64,000 nucleotides of DNA, taken from assembly GCA_019316985.1 (NCBI GenBank), contig CP079215.1:3968001-4032000 (forward strand). The letters run 5' to 3'. Within the stretch, counting starts at the first letter, position 1; each line of letters starts with the position of its first letter. The notes beneath the pieces were generated by a model. It searched no databases and was not told the DNA's origin. It worked only from the letters and a program-made list of their open reading frames with translations. Positions 11,198 to 22,711 of this stretch are shown in pieces. The position numbers were made by a program, and so were the translations under genes. This DNA comes from Paraniabella defluvii (GTDB taxonomy: Bacteria > Bacteroidota > Bacteroidia > Chitinophagales > Chitinophagaceae).

Positions 11198-14100
11198 ATG
11201 AAATCAATACTGCTTATTAAGTCTTTTCTGATTATTATATTAAGCCTGGTATTGTGCCGTCCTGGTTTTACGCAGCAATTTGTTTTTTCTTCTTTTGAAC
11301 GCAGCGCTGATTTAAATGAAGATCAGATCAGGTTGGTGAATCAGCTACCCGACAACCGGTTGGTGATTTTAACGGAAAGTTCTACCAACTTATACAATGT
11401 AGGATCTGTAAAAAATATCCCGCTCGATACGGTCAATTTCCTGCCGGTTAATGATTACACCAGTAATCACTTTTGTTATGTTGATGATCAGTGGGTTTGG
11501 ATCAAAAATCAAAGAACTTAAGTGTAATCAATATTGCAGCTGAGAAGTATGAAAGCAGCCCGGGAAAATTATTACAGGGTTTAGGCTTTTCAGAAAAACC
11601 TAAAAACATTTTCCTGGATGAACAGAAAAATATCTGGCTGATATCAGTTAAAGATGATTTGTACTGCTATGATCGGAACAGCAGGAAAGTAAGTTTGGTC
11701 TTGCCGGGTATTAAAGTTCAGCATTCTAAAGATCTGGTGAATAGTATTGCCAGTTGGGGCGAACAGGTTTTTCTCGTGTATAACTCCGGCATGGTAAAGT
11801 GTTTTACACGAGCTACAGGTAGGGAACTATACTCCGTCAATATAAATGAACAAAAGTCAACGTCCTCAACCGTGAACGTGGTTGTAACATCCGGGCAGTT
11901 TTTATACATAACTACAAACGACTACGGCGGAGGTGGCAGTCTTATAAAATTTGATGCCCTAAACAGGCAACAGTCTGCTTTAATCAATAATCATAAACAA
12001 CGGATAAACTATTTGTCGTTCGACAAACGGGGCGGAATTTGGGTTGCAGGTGCAGAAGGCTATTGGTATTTCGAGCCTGATACTGATTCCGGGAGTTTTT
12101 TTCCGGCATCCTGCTTAACGATGGGCAGCAGGTACATAGCGGTATCTCAAATGTCTTTTGCGATAACCAGGAAGGGACATGGATGAGTACTAATAAGGGG
12201 CTGTATTATTACAATCCGCATCGTTTTAGTTTCTCTGGCTTTAACACCTCTTTTTTAAGTTTAGAGGAACGGATGATCTGAAAGTTTTTTGTTTTGAAGA
12301 GTTATCCGGCAGGCTGTTGATCGGTACGCTGAACGGAATTTATACGGAAGAAACGGATCAGGAAAACCAGCCAAAAATAAGGCTGCTGGTCCCTGGTTTA
12401 AAATGTCATACATTATTCAGGAGTAAATCGGGCATTGTTTGGATTGGGGCTGAAGATGGTTTGTATGCGATGCGTTCCGGCGGTTCGGTAACCAAGGTGC
12501 TGGATGTATATGCCTATACAATCATGGAGCCGGTGCCGGGAACGCTGGTAATGGGCACATCTAATCACGGGTTATTACAGCTGGAAGAAGCCTCACAACG
12601 TGTAACAACGCTGTTTGCTCATAATCTTTTACCCGATATAAGGCAGGTTATTAGCTGGAACCGGTATTGGGTGGGCTTTTGTAATAACGGGTTGTTTTTT
12701 ATTGATCCATCAAAGCAGGTATTGAAATATGCAAACGAAGATCGGCGCTATATGGCTGCGAATCTACCCCGGATGTGCGCGTTATGGTTTGCTTGTTTGC
12801 AGATAAAGAAGGTCTTTTATGGTTAGGCACTTACGGCGGGTTATATGTTTGGGACCCGGTAAAGGCACACATGTACAGGTTGGGTACATCGGAGGGACTG
12901 GTAAACAACAGCGTTAAGGCCATCATCCAGGATGCAGATCATTCCATTTGGATCACCACGTCAAAAGGGATCAGTCGCATTGAAAAGAAGCGCTCGGGCA
13001 CCGACTATAAATTTACGATCCATAATTACAACGAAAATGACGGCGTCAGCAAACATGCTTTTGTGGGAAGAGCCAGTTACCTTTCAAAGAACAATCAGCT
13101 GTATTTTGGCAATTTGGACGGATTGAATTACTTAAAGCATTCGATTCAGCCAGGTACACTCCCCGTCCCGGTTATGATCTTTAATTTTAAGCTTTTGGGC
13201 CGACCGGTTGAAGAAAATGCATTGTATGACGGGAAAGTTCTGTTAAAAGCACCCTTATCGCAAACCGGTTATATTAGGTTAAATCATCGTCAGAATTTTA
13301 TTAATATCCAGTTTTCGGGATTAAATTATATAAATCCGGAAAAAACATATTTCAGATACCAGTTATCGGGAGTAGATAAACAGTGGAGGGAAGAAATGCC
13401 GGGGCAACATTTCGGGAGGCAATTTATACCAATCTGCCACCGGGTGAATACAAGTTCAGTGTAATGGCAAGTTTCGACGGGCATCATTGGCCGGTTGCTG
13501 CCAGGAGCTGGTCATTTCCATTCAGCCACCGCTTTGGGCCACTATTTACGCTAAGATATTATATACGCTGCTGTTGGGCGCCCTGTTGTACGGGCTGGTT
13601 AAAATTTACAATGCAAGGCAAAAAAGATAAGGTTGCAGCAACAGGCGGAAGCTATAGAACGGGAAAAGTCGAGATTTCTTACCAATATCAGCCATGATCT
13701 AAGAACACCATTAACATTAATTATAACCCCTTTGCGGTCTTTGATTCAAAAAATGCCCGATAACGAGGTAAAAGATAATTTGCGACGTATTGAAAGTAAT
13801 GCCGACCTTTTGCTGGACACGGTCAATCAGCTCCTGGAGTTCAAGAAAATAGACGAGTCGGGCGAGCTGCTTCATGCAGCGTATGTAGGCGATCTGTCAT
13901 TCCTGTCCGAAATCGCATTGAATTATGGTCAATTGGCGGCAGAGAAGCAAATCGACTTTAAAGTAAGTATAGCTGACACGGAGGGGTTTGGCTGGATAAA
14001 AAAGGTGATCCGCATTGTGATGAACCTGCTTTCCAATGCCTTTAAATTTACACCGGGCGGAGGAAGTATTGCTTTAAAAGCATTTATGGGGCACCGATGA

Positions 14101-15109
14101 ACTGATAATAACCGTAGCTGACACCGGCATAGGTATTCCTGCCTCTGAAAAGGAGGCAATATTTGACAGGTTTTATAAAGCCCATAACCAGGATGAGGCT
14201 AATACGGGGAGCGGTATCGGGCTTTACCTGGTTAAAAAATATGCGGAGTTACATGACGGATCTGTAGCAGTGTATGACAATGAGGTATATGCTACCGTTT
14301 TCAAGGTTGTTTTAAATGTTGGGCGGCTGGAGCAAAAGGTGAATGAGCCGGGTTCGGGTACTAAAAAGTCTATTCTTATTGTAGAAGACAATACCTCCTT
14401 CCTGGAATTTTTGGAGGCCGAATTGGCCACCTATTACACTGTTTTTACCGCGAATAACGGTAAAAAAGGATTAGAGCTCGCGGTAGACAAACAGCCGGAT
14501 CTGATCATTACCGACATGATGATGCCCGAAATGAACGGTATTGAATTGTGCGCATCTATAAGAGGGGATATTAATATATCGCATACGCCCATTATTATGC
14601 TCACGGCCCGTACTTCTGACGAAGCTCAATACGAAGGATATGAGGCAGGAGCAGATGCCTATCTGGTCAAACCTTTTGATATGGACATGCTCAAATTGCG
14701 TATTCGTAAATTGATGCAAATGTTTTTAGACAGGCAAAAACTGTTCAGCACCGGGAAAGAAGTAAAATCCGACACCATCACTACCAACCCGCTTGATAAA
14801 GACCTTTTAGAGCGCGCCATGAATTGTGTGAACCGGAACCTGGATAATACAGAATACACCGTAGAAAAATTCAGTGCCGAGATGCATATGGACCGTACCG
14901 GCCTTTACAGGAAACTGATGGCGCTAACCGGCCAGTCTCCAAGAGACTTCATCAGAACCATCAGGCTCAATAGGGCTGCCGAGTTATTAAGCCGTCCGAA
15001 CGCGATAGTAAGTCAGGTGGCTGAAGAAGTTGGCTTTAACAGCGTTTCTTATTTTTCAAAAAGCTTCCAGGAAAAATTCGGCGTTTCTCCGAGCCAATAT
15101 GGTCAATAG
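11198..15109 (+). CDS. hybrid two-component system sensor/regulator (HTCS), frameshifted
   Basis: One protein of about 1,300 residues that senses a glycan fragment in the periplasm and controls transcription directly. Order: signal peptide (to GFTQQF), two-bladed-propeller sensor repeats (IWLISVKDDLYCYD, GIVWIGAEDGLYAM, LLWLGTYGGLYVWD), Y_Y_Y domain near 13300-13480, membrane segment near 13540-13620, HisKA with phospho-acceptor in FLTNISHDLRTPLT, HATPase with N-box NLLSNAFKFTP, receiver (ILIVEDN, phospho-Asp in ITDMMMPEMNG, LVKPF) and C-terminal AraC HTH (GFNSVSYFSKSFQEKFGVSP). At least six frame breaks lie between 11510 and 14100. It sits directly after the GH43/barrel genes and is their most likely regulator. 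Confidence 0.92.
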
Positions 15110-15222
15110 CCTGGTTTTTAGGGTGTTTAAGTGGGAAATCAACGTGCGTTACAATTGTTTCAACATGGGTTTTTAACTTTCTGGCGCATACATGCACTTT
15201 TGCTGGCAACAAACGATTCAAC

Positions 15223-16240
15223 ATGCCACGCAAAAGCCATATTATGCACCAGCCTAAAGTTGCGGTTTTCGATATTTTCAATCTTGCTTTTAGTGGAAGC
15301 AGCGAAGCAATAAGCAGCGCATTTCAGTCAACCAAACCTGGTCGGCGTAAAAGAAACCGCAAAGTAGCTTTGCCAGGTAACGTCCAGTCGGGCACCCATG
15401 CTACTACTGATACGCCATTGATGCAGCGATCGGCCAGAATTGCAGTATTAGTTGAAAGCCTTTCAGATCATTACACCAATAAAATTATTTCAGGCATTGA
15501 AGCAGCGGCCGATAAAACCGGGTATGAAATTGCGATCTTAAATATACTGGGTAAACAATTGTCCCTGGTTGGTCTCGATAGTTTTGAGGGTTTATTGCTT
15601 GTTGTTCAGATGGGGCATCTGTTGATCCCCGCTTTTTCGAAGAGCTGGGTAAACCGGTTATTGTAGTGGGTAATGTAGAAAATGTAAACGGGTATCACTG
15701 TGTAAAACCGATTACCAAAAAGGGGCTCAGCTGGCTGTTAATCACCTGATCGACCAGGGCTGTGAGAACATTATGATGATCAATTCGGCGGTTGGAAATA
15801 CAGCAACCGAGCTGGATCAATACCTGGGCTATCGCGATGCGTTGAAGAAGTCGGGGAAGAGCTGGCAGGAACCAGTAAGGGTCAGCGAGGCCACTATAGA
15901 AGCCGGGATAAGCATTGCTGCTCAAATGTTCGAAAACGACGATTTGCCAGACGGCGTATTCATCAGCAACGATTGGGTAGCAGCTGGTTTTGTGAAGTAT
16001 TTGAAAAAAAAAGGAAAGCGGTCTCAATAAAAAAACCGTCGTGGTGGGCTTTGGCAATGATTCATTATGCGAAATGATCGAGCCTGCCCTATGTACAATA
16101 GATTTTCGTAAAGAGTGGGCCGGCTCGGCAGCGCTGCATGTTTTATTTGAGCAAATAGGGGGCGGCATCTGCCGGCGGGTAACGGGTTAACGATAATTGA
16201 ACCGGCATTAGCAGCCAGGAGTGGAGAGAACAATAAGTAA
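15223..16240 (+). CDS. LacI/GalR-like regulator with a degenerate HTH, frameshifted
   Basis: About 339 residues. The C-terminal two-thirds is a periplasmic-binding-like sugar sensor (IAVLVESLSDHYTNKIISGI, IMMINSAVG, DGVFISNDWVAAGF, VVVGFGNDSLCEMIEPAL). The N-terminal part (VAVFDIFNLAFSGSSEAIS) aligns with the LacI HTH (VTIYDIAxxLxxSxSTVS) but has an extra residue and lacks the Arg usually at the end of the recognition helix. Breaks near 15605, 15700, 16015 and 16175. It is convergent with the next LacI gene. The sensor domain is clear; DNA binding is doubtful. Confidence 0.72.
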
Positions 16241-16304
16241 TTGGTGTTTTAAACGGTGAAACGGTCTTTGGGTAGCGTATCGGTGCTAATTGGAAAAAAC
16301 GTGG

Positions 16305-17322
16305 TTACCGCATGGAAGATTCTCTGACAATCAAACGGGCCGGCAAAACGGTTTTTGAGATCTTGGGCATTTCGGGGTTTTCTATCTGCAGCAATATGTT
16401 TTGAGCAGCAACCCTGCCAATCTCATATCCCGAGTAAGTGATACTGGAAAGATTAGGCTCTATCAGCGTGGCAATGGGCTCATCGTTAAAGCCAACAATT
16501 GCTATATCTTTTGGAATATTTAATCCCGCTTTTTCAACCCGGCTATGCAACCGGCTGCGCAATGATCATTCTCAAAAAACAGTCCGTCAGGCAGCTTGCT
16601 CATTTTCAAAATATGAGCAGCCACATTCTTGCCCGATTCAATACTGCTCAAATCGTCAAACACTAAAAGTTCTTCTTTAAGTTTTTGGTTACTATCCGAC
16701 AGGGCTTTTTTGTACCCTGCGTATTTGTCGGAATAAATACCATGGCTTACACTGGTTGTAACATGAGCTATTTTTTTACAGCCCGATTCAATTAAATGTT
16801 TAGTGGCAATATAGGCCGCCTGCGCATGATCTATTACGATCACCGAATTGTCTGTGATATCCGGTACCTGATCGAAAAAAATTAAAGGAATTTTCTTTTT
16901 GTTGATTGATCGAGGTGCTCGGGGCCCTTTATATGGTCGGCTAACGAAACCAGGAGTCCGTCCACCCGGTTATCCATCAACATTTTTAAGGCTGAGATTT
17001 CTTTATCAGGCTGGCCATAAGTTTGACCAATAATGATATTATAACCTTTAACACTCAGCGTATCTTCTATACCCGATATGGCAGAGGATACAAAATGGTT
17101 GGTAAGCCTGGGTATAATAATGCCAATTAAAAAGCTCTTTTTGTTTCGCAGGCTGCGGGCAAACGGGTTACTTTGATATCCCATTTTTTGCGCCATCTGG
17201 TGTACTTTATTGCGTGTTTTAAGCTTTACTTTTGGGTCATTTTTTAAAGCACGGCTTATCGTAGATGAAGCAAGGTCTAATTCCCTTGCGATATCGTATA
17301 TAGTTACTTCTTTTTCTTCCAT
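16305..17322 (-). CDS. LacI/GalR family transcriptional regulator, frameshifted
   Basis: About 339 residues, standard for the family. N-terminal HTH is textbook (VTIYDIARELDLASSTIS, then RALKNDPKVKLKTR), followed by a hinge (YQSNPFARSLR) and a sugar-binding domain (IGIIIPRLTNHFVSSAISGI, DGLFFENDHCAAGCIAG, AIVGFNDEPIATLIEPNLSS). Two frame breaks, near 16560 and 16870, are consistent with single-base errors. It converges on the degenerate LacI-like gene to its right-hand side in the map and is a candidate to bind the palindrome at 8585-8608. Effector not known. Confidence 0.88.
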
Positions 17323-17476
17323 AAACTAATTATAAAAATACTCATTTTTTGATAGTTTTAGTTCAGAATATCAGAATGAATAGGCTGTGCCTGTAATTGT
17401 GGCTTTATCTTGAAACCAGTACGCAATATCTTATCAACCGTTCAAAGCAAAACTTCTTTTGGATGTAATTGGGGTG

Positions 17477-18488
17477 TTACCGGGTTGATTTACGAATGTT
17501 CAACGAAGAGGGCAGTACCGACTTGTAATGGTTGGTAATAGTATGCTTTTTCTTTTCAATAAGGGTAATCAGTATGTCTGCGGCGTGTTTGCCAATTTCG
17601 AAGGCGGGCTGTGATATGGTGGTGAGAGAAGGGTTCAGCAGGGGCGCAGTTTCAAGCGTCGAGAATGCAAGTACTTTTATGCGCTCCGGAATGGGAATAT
17701 GGTTCTGGTCGCATACCAAAAGTGTTTGAATGGCAAGCTTTTCTACTGAAGCAACGATACCGTCAATCGCCGGGAATTTTTCAAGGATAGAGGCGATCTG
17801 ACCGTAGATATTTATATCATTACTGCAATCGATAACAAATGGATAGGTAGCTATTTCATTTTGAATGCCTCCGATGGCATTCAGAAAACCCGAAAAGCGA
17901 TTTTGACAGATGACAAGGGCATCAGAGGTAGATAAAAAGATGGGAAATTTACAGCCCTTTTCTAAAAGATGCCGGGCTGCTAGCTCGCCACATTCATAAT
18001 CATTCGTTACTACTTTGGGCGCTTCGTATCCCTCCAGCTCCCTGTCGAAAAAGACAACGGGTATATTTTTGTTTTTAAACTTGAGATATGCGCCGTATCC
18101 CGGGTTTCGCTTGAAACGGAAATCAATACGCCGTCCACGCGGCCACTGTTGCAATGATTGATCGCTTTTTTTCGAGCTCAAAACTTTCGTGGGAAAGATA
18201 AAATAGCACATGATAACCTTTCGCCAGCGCTACCTCCTGGATACCGTTAATTGCAAGGGAAAAAAAGCTATCTGCTACTTCGGGTAAAACAACGGCAAGC
18301 GTTTTACTCTGCTGTTTCCGCAGGCTGCTGGCGTAGGGATTAGGAGTGTAGTTCAGCTCATTGGCAAGGCTGACAATCTTCTTTTTGGTGGCATCACTGA
18401 TTTCATAACTGTCTTTAAGTGCTTTTGAAACGGTTGCAATAGAAAGGCCGAGCTGCTGCGCCAATTCTCTTATTGTAATATTACCCAT
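17477..18488 (-). CDS. LacI/GalR family regulator, divergent from the MIOX operon, frameshifted
   Basis: About 337 residues starting at ATG 18488 (MGNITIRELAQQLGLSIATV). HTH recognition helix SIATVSKALKD, hinge YTPNPYASSLR, then sensor domain (LAVVLPEVADSFFSLAINGI, VVFFDRELEGYEAPKVVTND, PLLNPSLTTISQPAFEIGK). One or two breaks near 18125-18190. It is divergently transcribed from the myo-inositol oxygenase gene, and the 234-bp gap holds two LacI-type operators. It therefore most likely represses the downstream cluster and itself, with an inducer derived from that pathway. Confidence 0.9.
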
Positions 18489-18528
18489 GAGCCACCGTCT
18501 TTTTGTTCTTTTATGAAATCGGTACAAT

Positions 18529-18550
18529 TTTACGAAAACGGTTTCGTAAA
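18529..18550. promoter_or_regulatory. LacI-type operator O1 (22-bp near-palindrome)
   Basis: Left half TTTACGAAAAC and right half GGTTTCGTAAA match as inverted repeats with one mismatched pair and a central CG. It lies 41 bp upstream of the LacI start at 18488 and about 170 bp upstream of the MIOX start. Confidence 0.75.
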
Positions 18551-18605
18551 TAAAGATTTTCAAAATAACAAAAATTACAGTTAAAACATTGACTTTTGAA
18601 TTGAA

Positions 18606-18627
18606 CTTCGAAAACGATTTGCGTAAA
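18606..18627. promoter_or_regulatory. LacI-type operator O2 (imperfect copy)
   Basis: Contains CGAAAACGATTTGCGTAAA, sharing the CGAAAACG core and the CGTAAA end with O1 but with one extra base in the right half. Two spaced copies would allow looping or tight repression. Weaker than O1. Confidence 0.55.
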
Positions 18628-18722
18628 CAATATATTAGTTCCGTTAGCGCTGTATAACTAACAGTAAAACCGATTAGCAAAGCGTTTCCTTCTGCCATTA
18701 ATAAAACAATAATTTGCCAGTT

Positions 18723-19587
18723 ATGAATAAAGACAAGTTTGAGGCGGTGCCTCTCAATAATCTCGATGAATGGGAAGATGACCTGTTACGGCGTTATCCC
18801 GATCCCGATGCTATTGCTACAGCAAAGGCAACTGATGAGTACAGGAATTATGAAACGCCTGCGCGCGATACTGTAAAAGAGTTTTACAGGCTTAATCATA
18901 AATACCAGACGTATGATTTTGTTCAGGAAAAGCGAAATGAATTTCTCCAATTCAACAAGCGTGAAATGCCTGTATGGGAAGCCTTCGATTTCTTAAACCA
19001 GTTGGTGGATGACTCGGATCCGGATACTGACCTTGACCAGATGCAGCACCTCCTTCAAACTTCCGAAGCTATACGCCGGGACGGGCATCCGGACTGGATG
19101 GTGCTCATTGGGCTGATGCATGATATGGGAAAAGTGCTATGCCTTTTGGCGAACCGCAGTGGGCAGTGGTAGGGGATACATTCCCCGTAGGATGTGCTTT
19201 TTCTGATAAGGTTATTTTCCCGAGTTTTTTTCTCAAAACCCCGACTATACCAATACAGCCTATAATACAAAATACGGTGTATACGAGCCTAATTGCGGGC
19301 TGAGAAATATTAATATGTCCTGGGGGCACGATGAGTATGTTTACCAGATGTTGAAAGATTATCTGCCCGAAGAAGGTTTGTATATGTTGCGCTATCACTC
19401 CTTTTATGCATGGCATAGAGAAGGCGGATACGATCATTTACTGGACGATCACGACAGGAAAATGTTAAAATGGGTGCAGCTCTTTAACCCCTATGATCTC
19501 TATTCAAAAATCCCGAACCACCTGATTGGAACCAACTCAGGCCCTATTATGAAGATCTTGTATCGAAATATTTGCCATCAACTTTAA
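18723..19587 (+). CDS. myo-inositol oxygenase (MIOX), frameshifted
   Basis: A cytoplasmic di-iron HD-domain enzyme that would cleave myo-inositol with O2 to D-glucuronate (EC 1.13.99.1). Family landmarks are YRNYE near the N-terminus, the QTSEAIRRDGHPDWM and LIGLMHDMGKVL metal-binding region, FGEPQWAVVGDTFPVGC, MSWGHDEYVYQ, LRYHSFYAWH and LFNPYDLYSK. Iron-ligand His and Asp residues in these blocks are all visible. ATG at 18723 is chosen over the in-frame TTG nine bases earlier. Two missing T residues (runs at 19144-19147 and 19215-19218) explain the breaks. Restored length is about 288 residues, normal for MIOX. No cytoplasmic glucuronate pathway genes are in the window. Confidence 0.92.
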
Positions 19588-19659
19588 AATTTTAATAAGC
19601 AACCTCGCTAATACTGTTCTAAACCTCAATTAATTTTTTTCAAGTTTTAAAAACTGCAT

Positions 19660-22600
19660 ATGATACAAACCTACAGGCGGTGCAAACGCACCGGCTATCT
19701 TTTCAGTGCCATAATGGTAACAACGCTGGTATTTTTAGGACTGTCGGCAATAGCACAGCAGTCGCAGATTTCAGGAAGAGTAACCGATGACAAGGGCACT
19801 GCACTTCCTTCAGTTACCGTAGCCGTTAAAGGAAAAGGCATTTCAACCAAAACCAATGAGGAGGGCGGATTTACGATTGCCGCCAGGAATAATGATGTAT
19901 TGGTTGTTTCGGCAGTTTCCTATCTTACCCAGGAAGTAACCGTTACCAGCGCAACAAGTTATGAAATAGTGTTGGCCACTAATGCGGTGGCCATGAGTGA
20001 TGTGGTGGTGGTAGGCTACGGCAAAATTCCAAGCGAACGCTTTCCAGCGCTATTACTTCTGTTAAACCTGAAGACCTGAACCGGGGCGCCATAGGAGATG
20101 TGGGCCAGTTGCTGCAAGGTAAGGTGCCCGGGCTAAACGTAACAGCCAGCGGCGATCCCAACCGCCCTGCGGTGATGATCCTTAGGGGCATTCTACTATC
20201 AACAGTCCGGGCGGCCCGTTTTATGTTATAGACGGCATTCCCGGCGCCGACATTAATGCTGTGGCACCGGATGATATTGCCTCTATGGACATTTTAAAAG
20301 ATGCATCGGCAACGGCTATCTACGGTAACCGGGCTTCTAATGGTGTGATCATGGTTACTACAAAAAAGGAAGGGCCGGCAAATTGCAAGCAGCATATAAT
20401 GGATATATAGGATTTGAAAATGTAAGCAGCAGCCTCGACCTGATGGATGCGGCGGCGTTGAGGGCCTATTCCCAAAAAAATAATTATACACCCAGCACCA
20501 ATGATGACAAGGGCGCCAATACCAATTGGATGGAAGCCATTCAGAAAAAATCTGCTTTGTCACATAACCACAATATTTCGTTTAGCGGCGGAACTGAAAA
20601 AGCATGTACAGCGCCAGCCTGAACTACCTGAAAAAGAAGGTATTATACTGCAGAGCGACCTGGAGCGCGTTATCGGGAGAATCAGCGCAGAGCATCACGC
20701 GCTCAACGACAGGCTCACCTTAGGCTTAAATATCATGAGCAGTAATAGCAAAGCTTCCAATGTGCCCCTGCAAAATATGGTATTTCAGCAGGCGGTGAAG
20801 TATAACCCCATGTCTCCGGTATATAACGAAGACGGAACGTTCTTTGAGAACTTTAATAATACGCAGTACTTTAACCCCGTTTCTATCATTAAGAATGCAG
20901 TTGACGATACCAAGTATGGCTCTTTACAAGGTAACTTTACATTAGAAGCAAAACTACCCTTTAACCTTACCTACAATGCTAACCTGTCTTACCAGCGCGG
21001 TACCTGGCTGCATGGCGAGTATTACAATAGTTATTATTCTAATAACTACAGCACTGGTAGTTTTTATACCAACGGCGATCCGGGTGGTGGCAGAAGCCTG
21101 CGGAATTTTTATTCGAATGGACTGGCTTACCGCAATTACTATCAGAATACTTCCAAAACTTTTGAAACTTTCCTGACCTGGGGTAAGAAATTCGGGCTGC
21201 ACAATTTAAAAGCCGTGCTGGGTTACAGCTGGCAGAAGAATACCAATAACGATGGTTTACAAACCAGCCAGACCAATTTTGTGAACGATTATACTACCTA
21301 TTACAATCTTGGCCTGGGTAACTACCAAACGGTGAACGGATTTGCGGTCGACTATGGAGGATCAGTGTATGAGGAAACCAATTTTATCTCCGATTTTTTC
21401 CGTTTAAACTACGATTTTAACGAAAGGATTTTATTGCAGGCTTCTGTAAGAAGAGATGGCAGCTCGGTTTTTGGTAAGAACAAAGAATGGGGCTATTTCC
21501 CGGCGGCAAGTATTGCCTGGCGCATATCAGAATCGGAGTTTATTAAAAATGCCGGTTTTATCAGCGACCTGAAACTTCGTTTAAGCTATGGTGCAACCGG
21601 TAATGCATTTGGCTTGGGTGCTTATAATGCACAGCGTCTTTACAATAAATCAGGTACCTATTATAATAACGGTGTTTTTGCAGCATCCTTCAGGTCAACC
21701 CAGGGTTCCAATCCTGATTTGCAGTGGGAGGTGACTGCTACCAAAAACCTGGGGTTAGATTATGGCTTCCTTAAAGGCAGGATAAGCGGCGCCATAGATA
21801 TTTACGAGAAAACCACGACTGATATGATATTTGCCTACAGCGTGGCGCAATCTATTGATCCGAGTGGGTCTCTATGGCTGAATGTTGGGAAGATCAGGAA
21901 CCGTGGTATTGAATTTAATGTGAACGTTAATGTTGTAAACAGGAAAATTTTACCTGGAACACAGGCCTGAATCTGGCCAGCAACAAGAATGTGATCCTTG
22001 ATCTGAAAGGACCTGAGCAATATAGCGTCAATGCCGACTCTACCTATTATACCCAAATTGATGGTCCCGGTACAACAGGGAGCCGTTTGCAGATATTGGC
22101 GGTGGGCGGACCCTTAGGTCAGTTCTATTCATTCAAATATGTGGGCAAAGATGCTTCGGGAATTCCCTGTTTTTAAAGGGCGACGGAACAGAAACTACTA
22201 ACCCAACCCAGGTTTCAGACTATCATTACCTCGGCAGCCCGCATCCCAAATTGATGTACGGGTTTAACAATAGCTTCAGGTACAAAAATTTCGATTTAAA
22301 TTTCTTTTTAAGAGGTGTAATGGGCAACAAGATCTTTAACGCTACCCGCGCCGATCTGTCGTACGTGGTAACGGCAGGGCAAACCAATATCAGTCCGCAT
22401 GCGGCCGAAGATGCCAGAACAGATGCAAGAAACAATAATTATTCATCAAGATATGTAGAGGACGGATCTTACCTGCGCTTTGATAATGCTACTTTGGGTT
22501 ACCGGTTAAATCTCAAAAATGAATATATCAGCAATGTAAGGTTTTATGGCACGGTAAACAACCTGTTTGTAATTACAAAATATAAAGGTATTGATCCCGA

Positions 22601-22694
22601 GATTAACCAGGGCGGTGCATCCCTGGGAGTAGACTACAATAGTTTTTATCCTAAAACACGTACCATTCTTTTTGGCGTGTCAGTTGGTTTCTAA
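19660..22694 (+). CDS. SusC/RagA-family TonB-linked outer-membrane transporter, frameshifted
   Basis: The outer-membrane channel of a SusC/SusD pair, about 1,010 residues. Signal peptide ends SAIAQQ, then a CarboxypepD-like domain ([20 protein letters not shown]), the conserved VVVVGYG TonB-box-linked motif, plug ([44 protein letters not shown]) and a long barrel ending SVGF. Breaks near 20030, 20190, 20370, 20590, 21950 and 22170. The SusD gene starts 17 bases downstream. Two genes upstream is MIOX, so an inositol-related ligand is possible, though SusC sequences do not reveal substrate. Confidence 0.9.
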
Positions 22695-22711
22695 CGATTA
22701 AAAAGCATTTT

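Noticed and set aside
11198..15109. several separate sensor genes
   Set aside because: All pieces are domains of one HTCS in the right order and join with single-base repairs.
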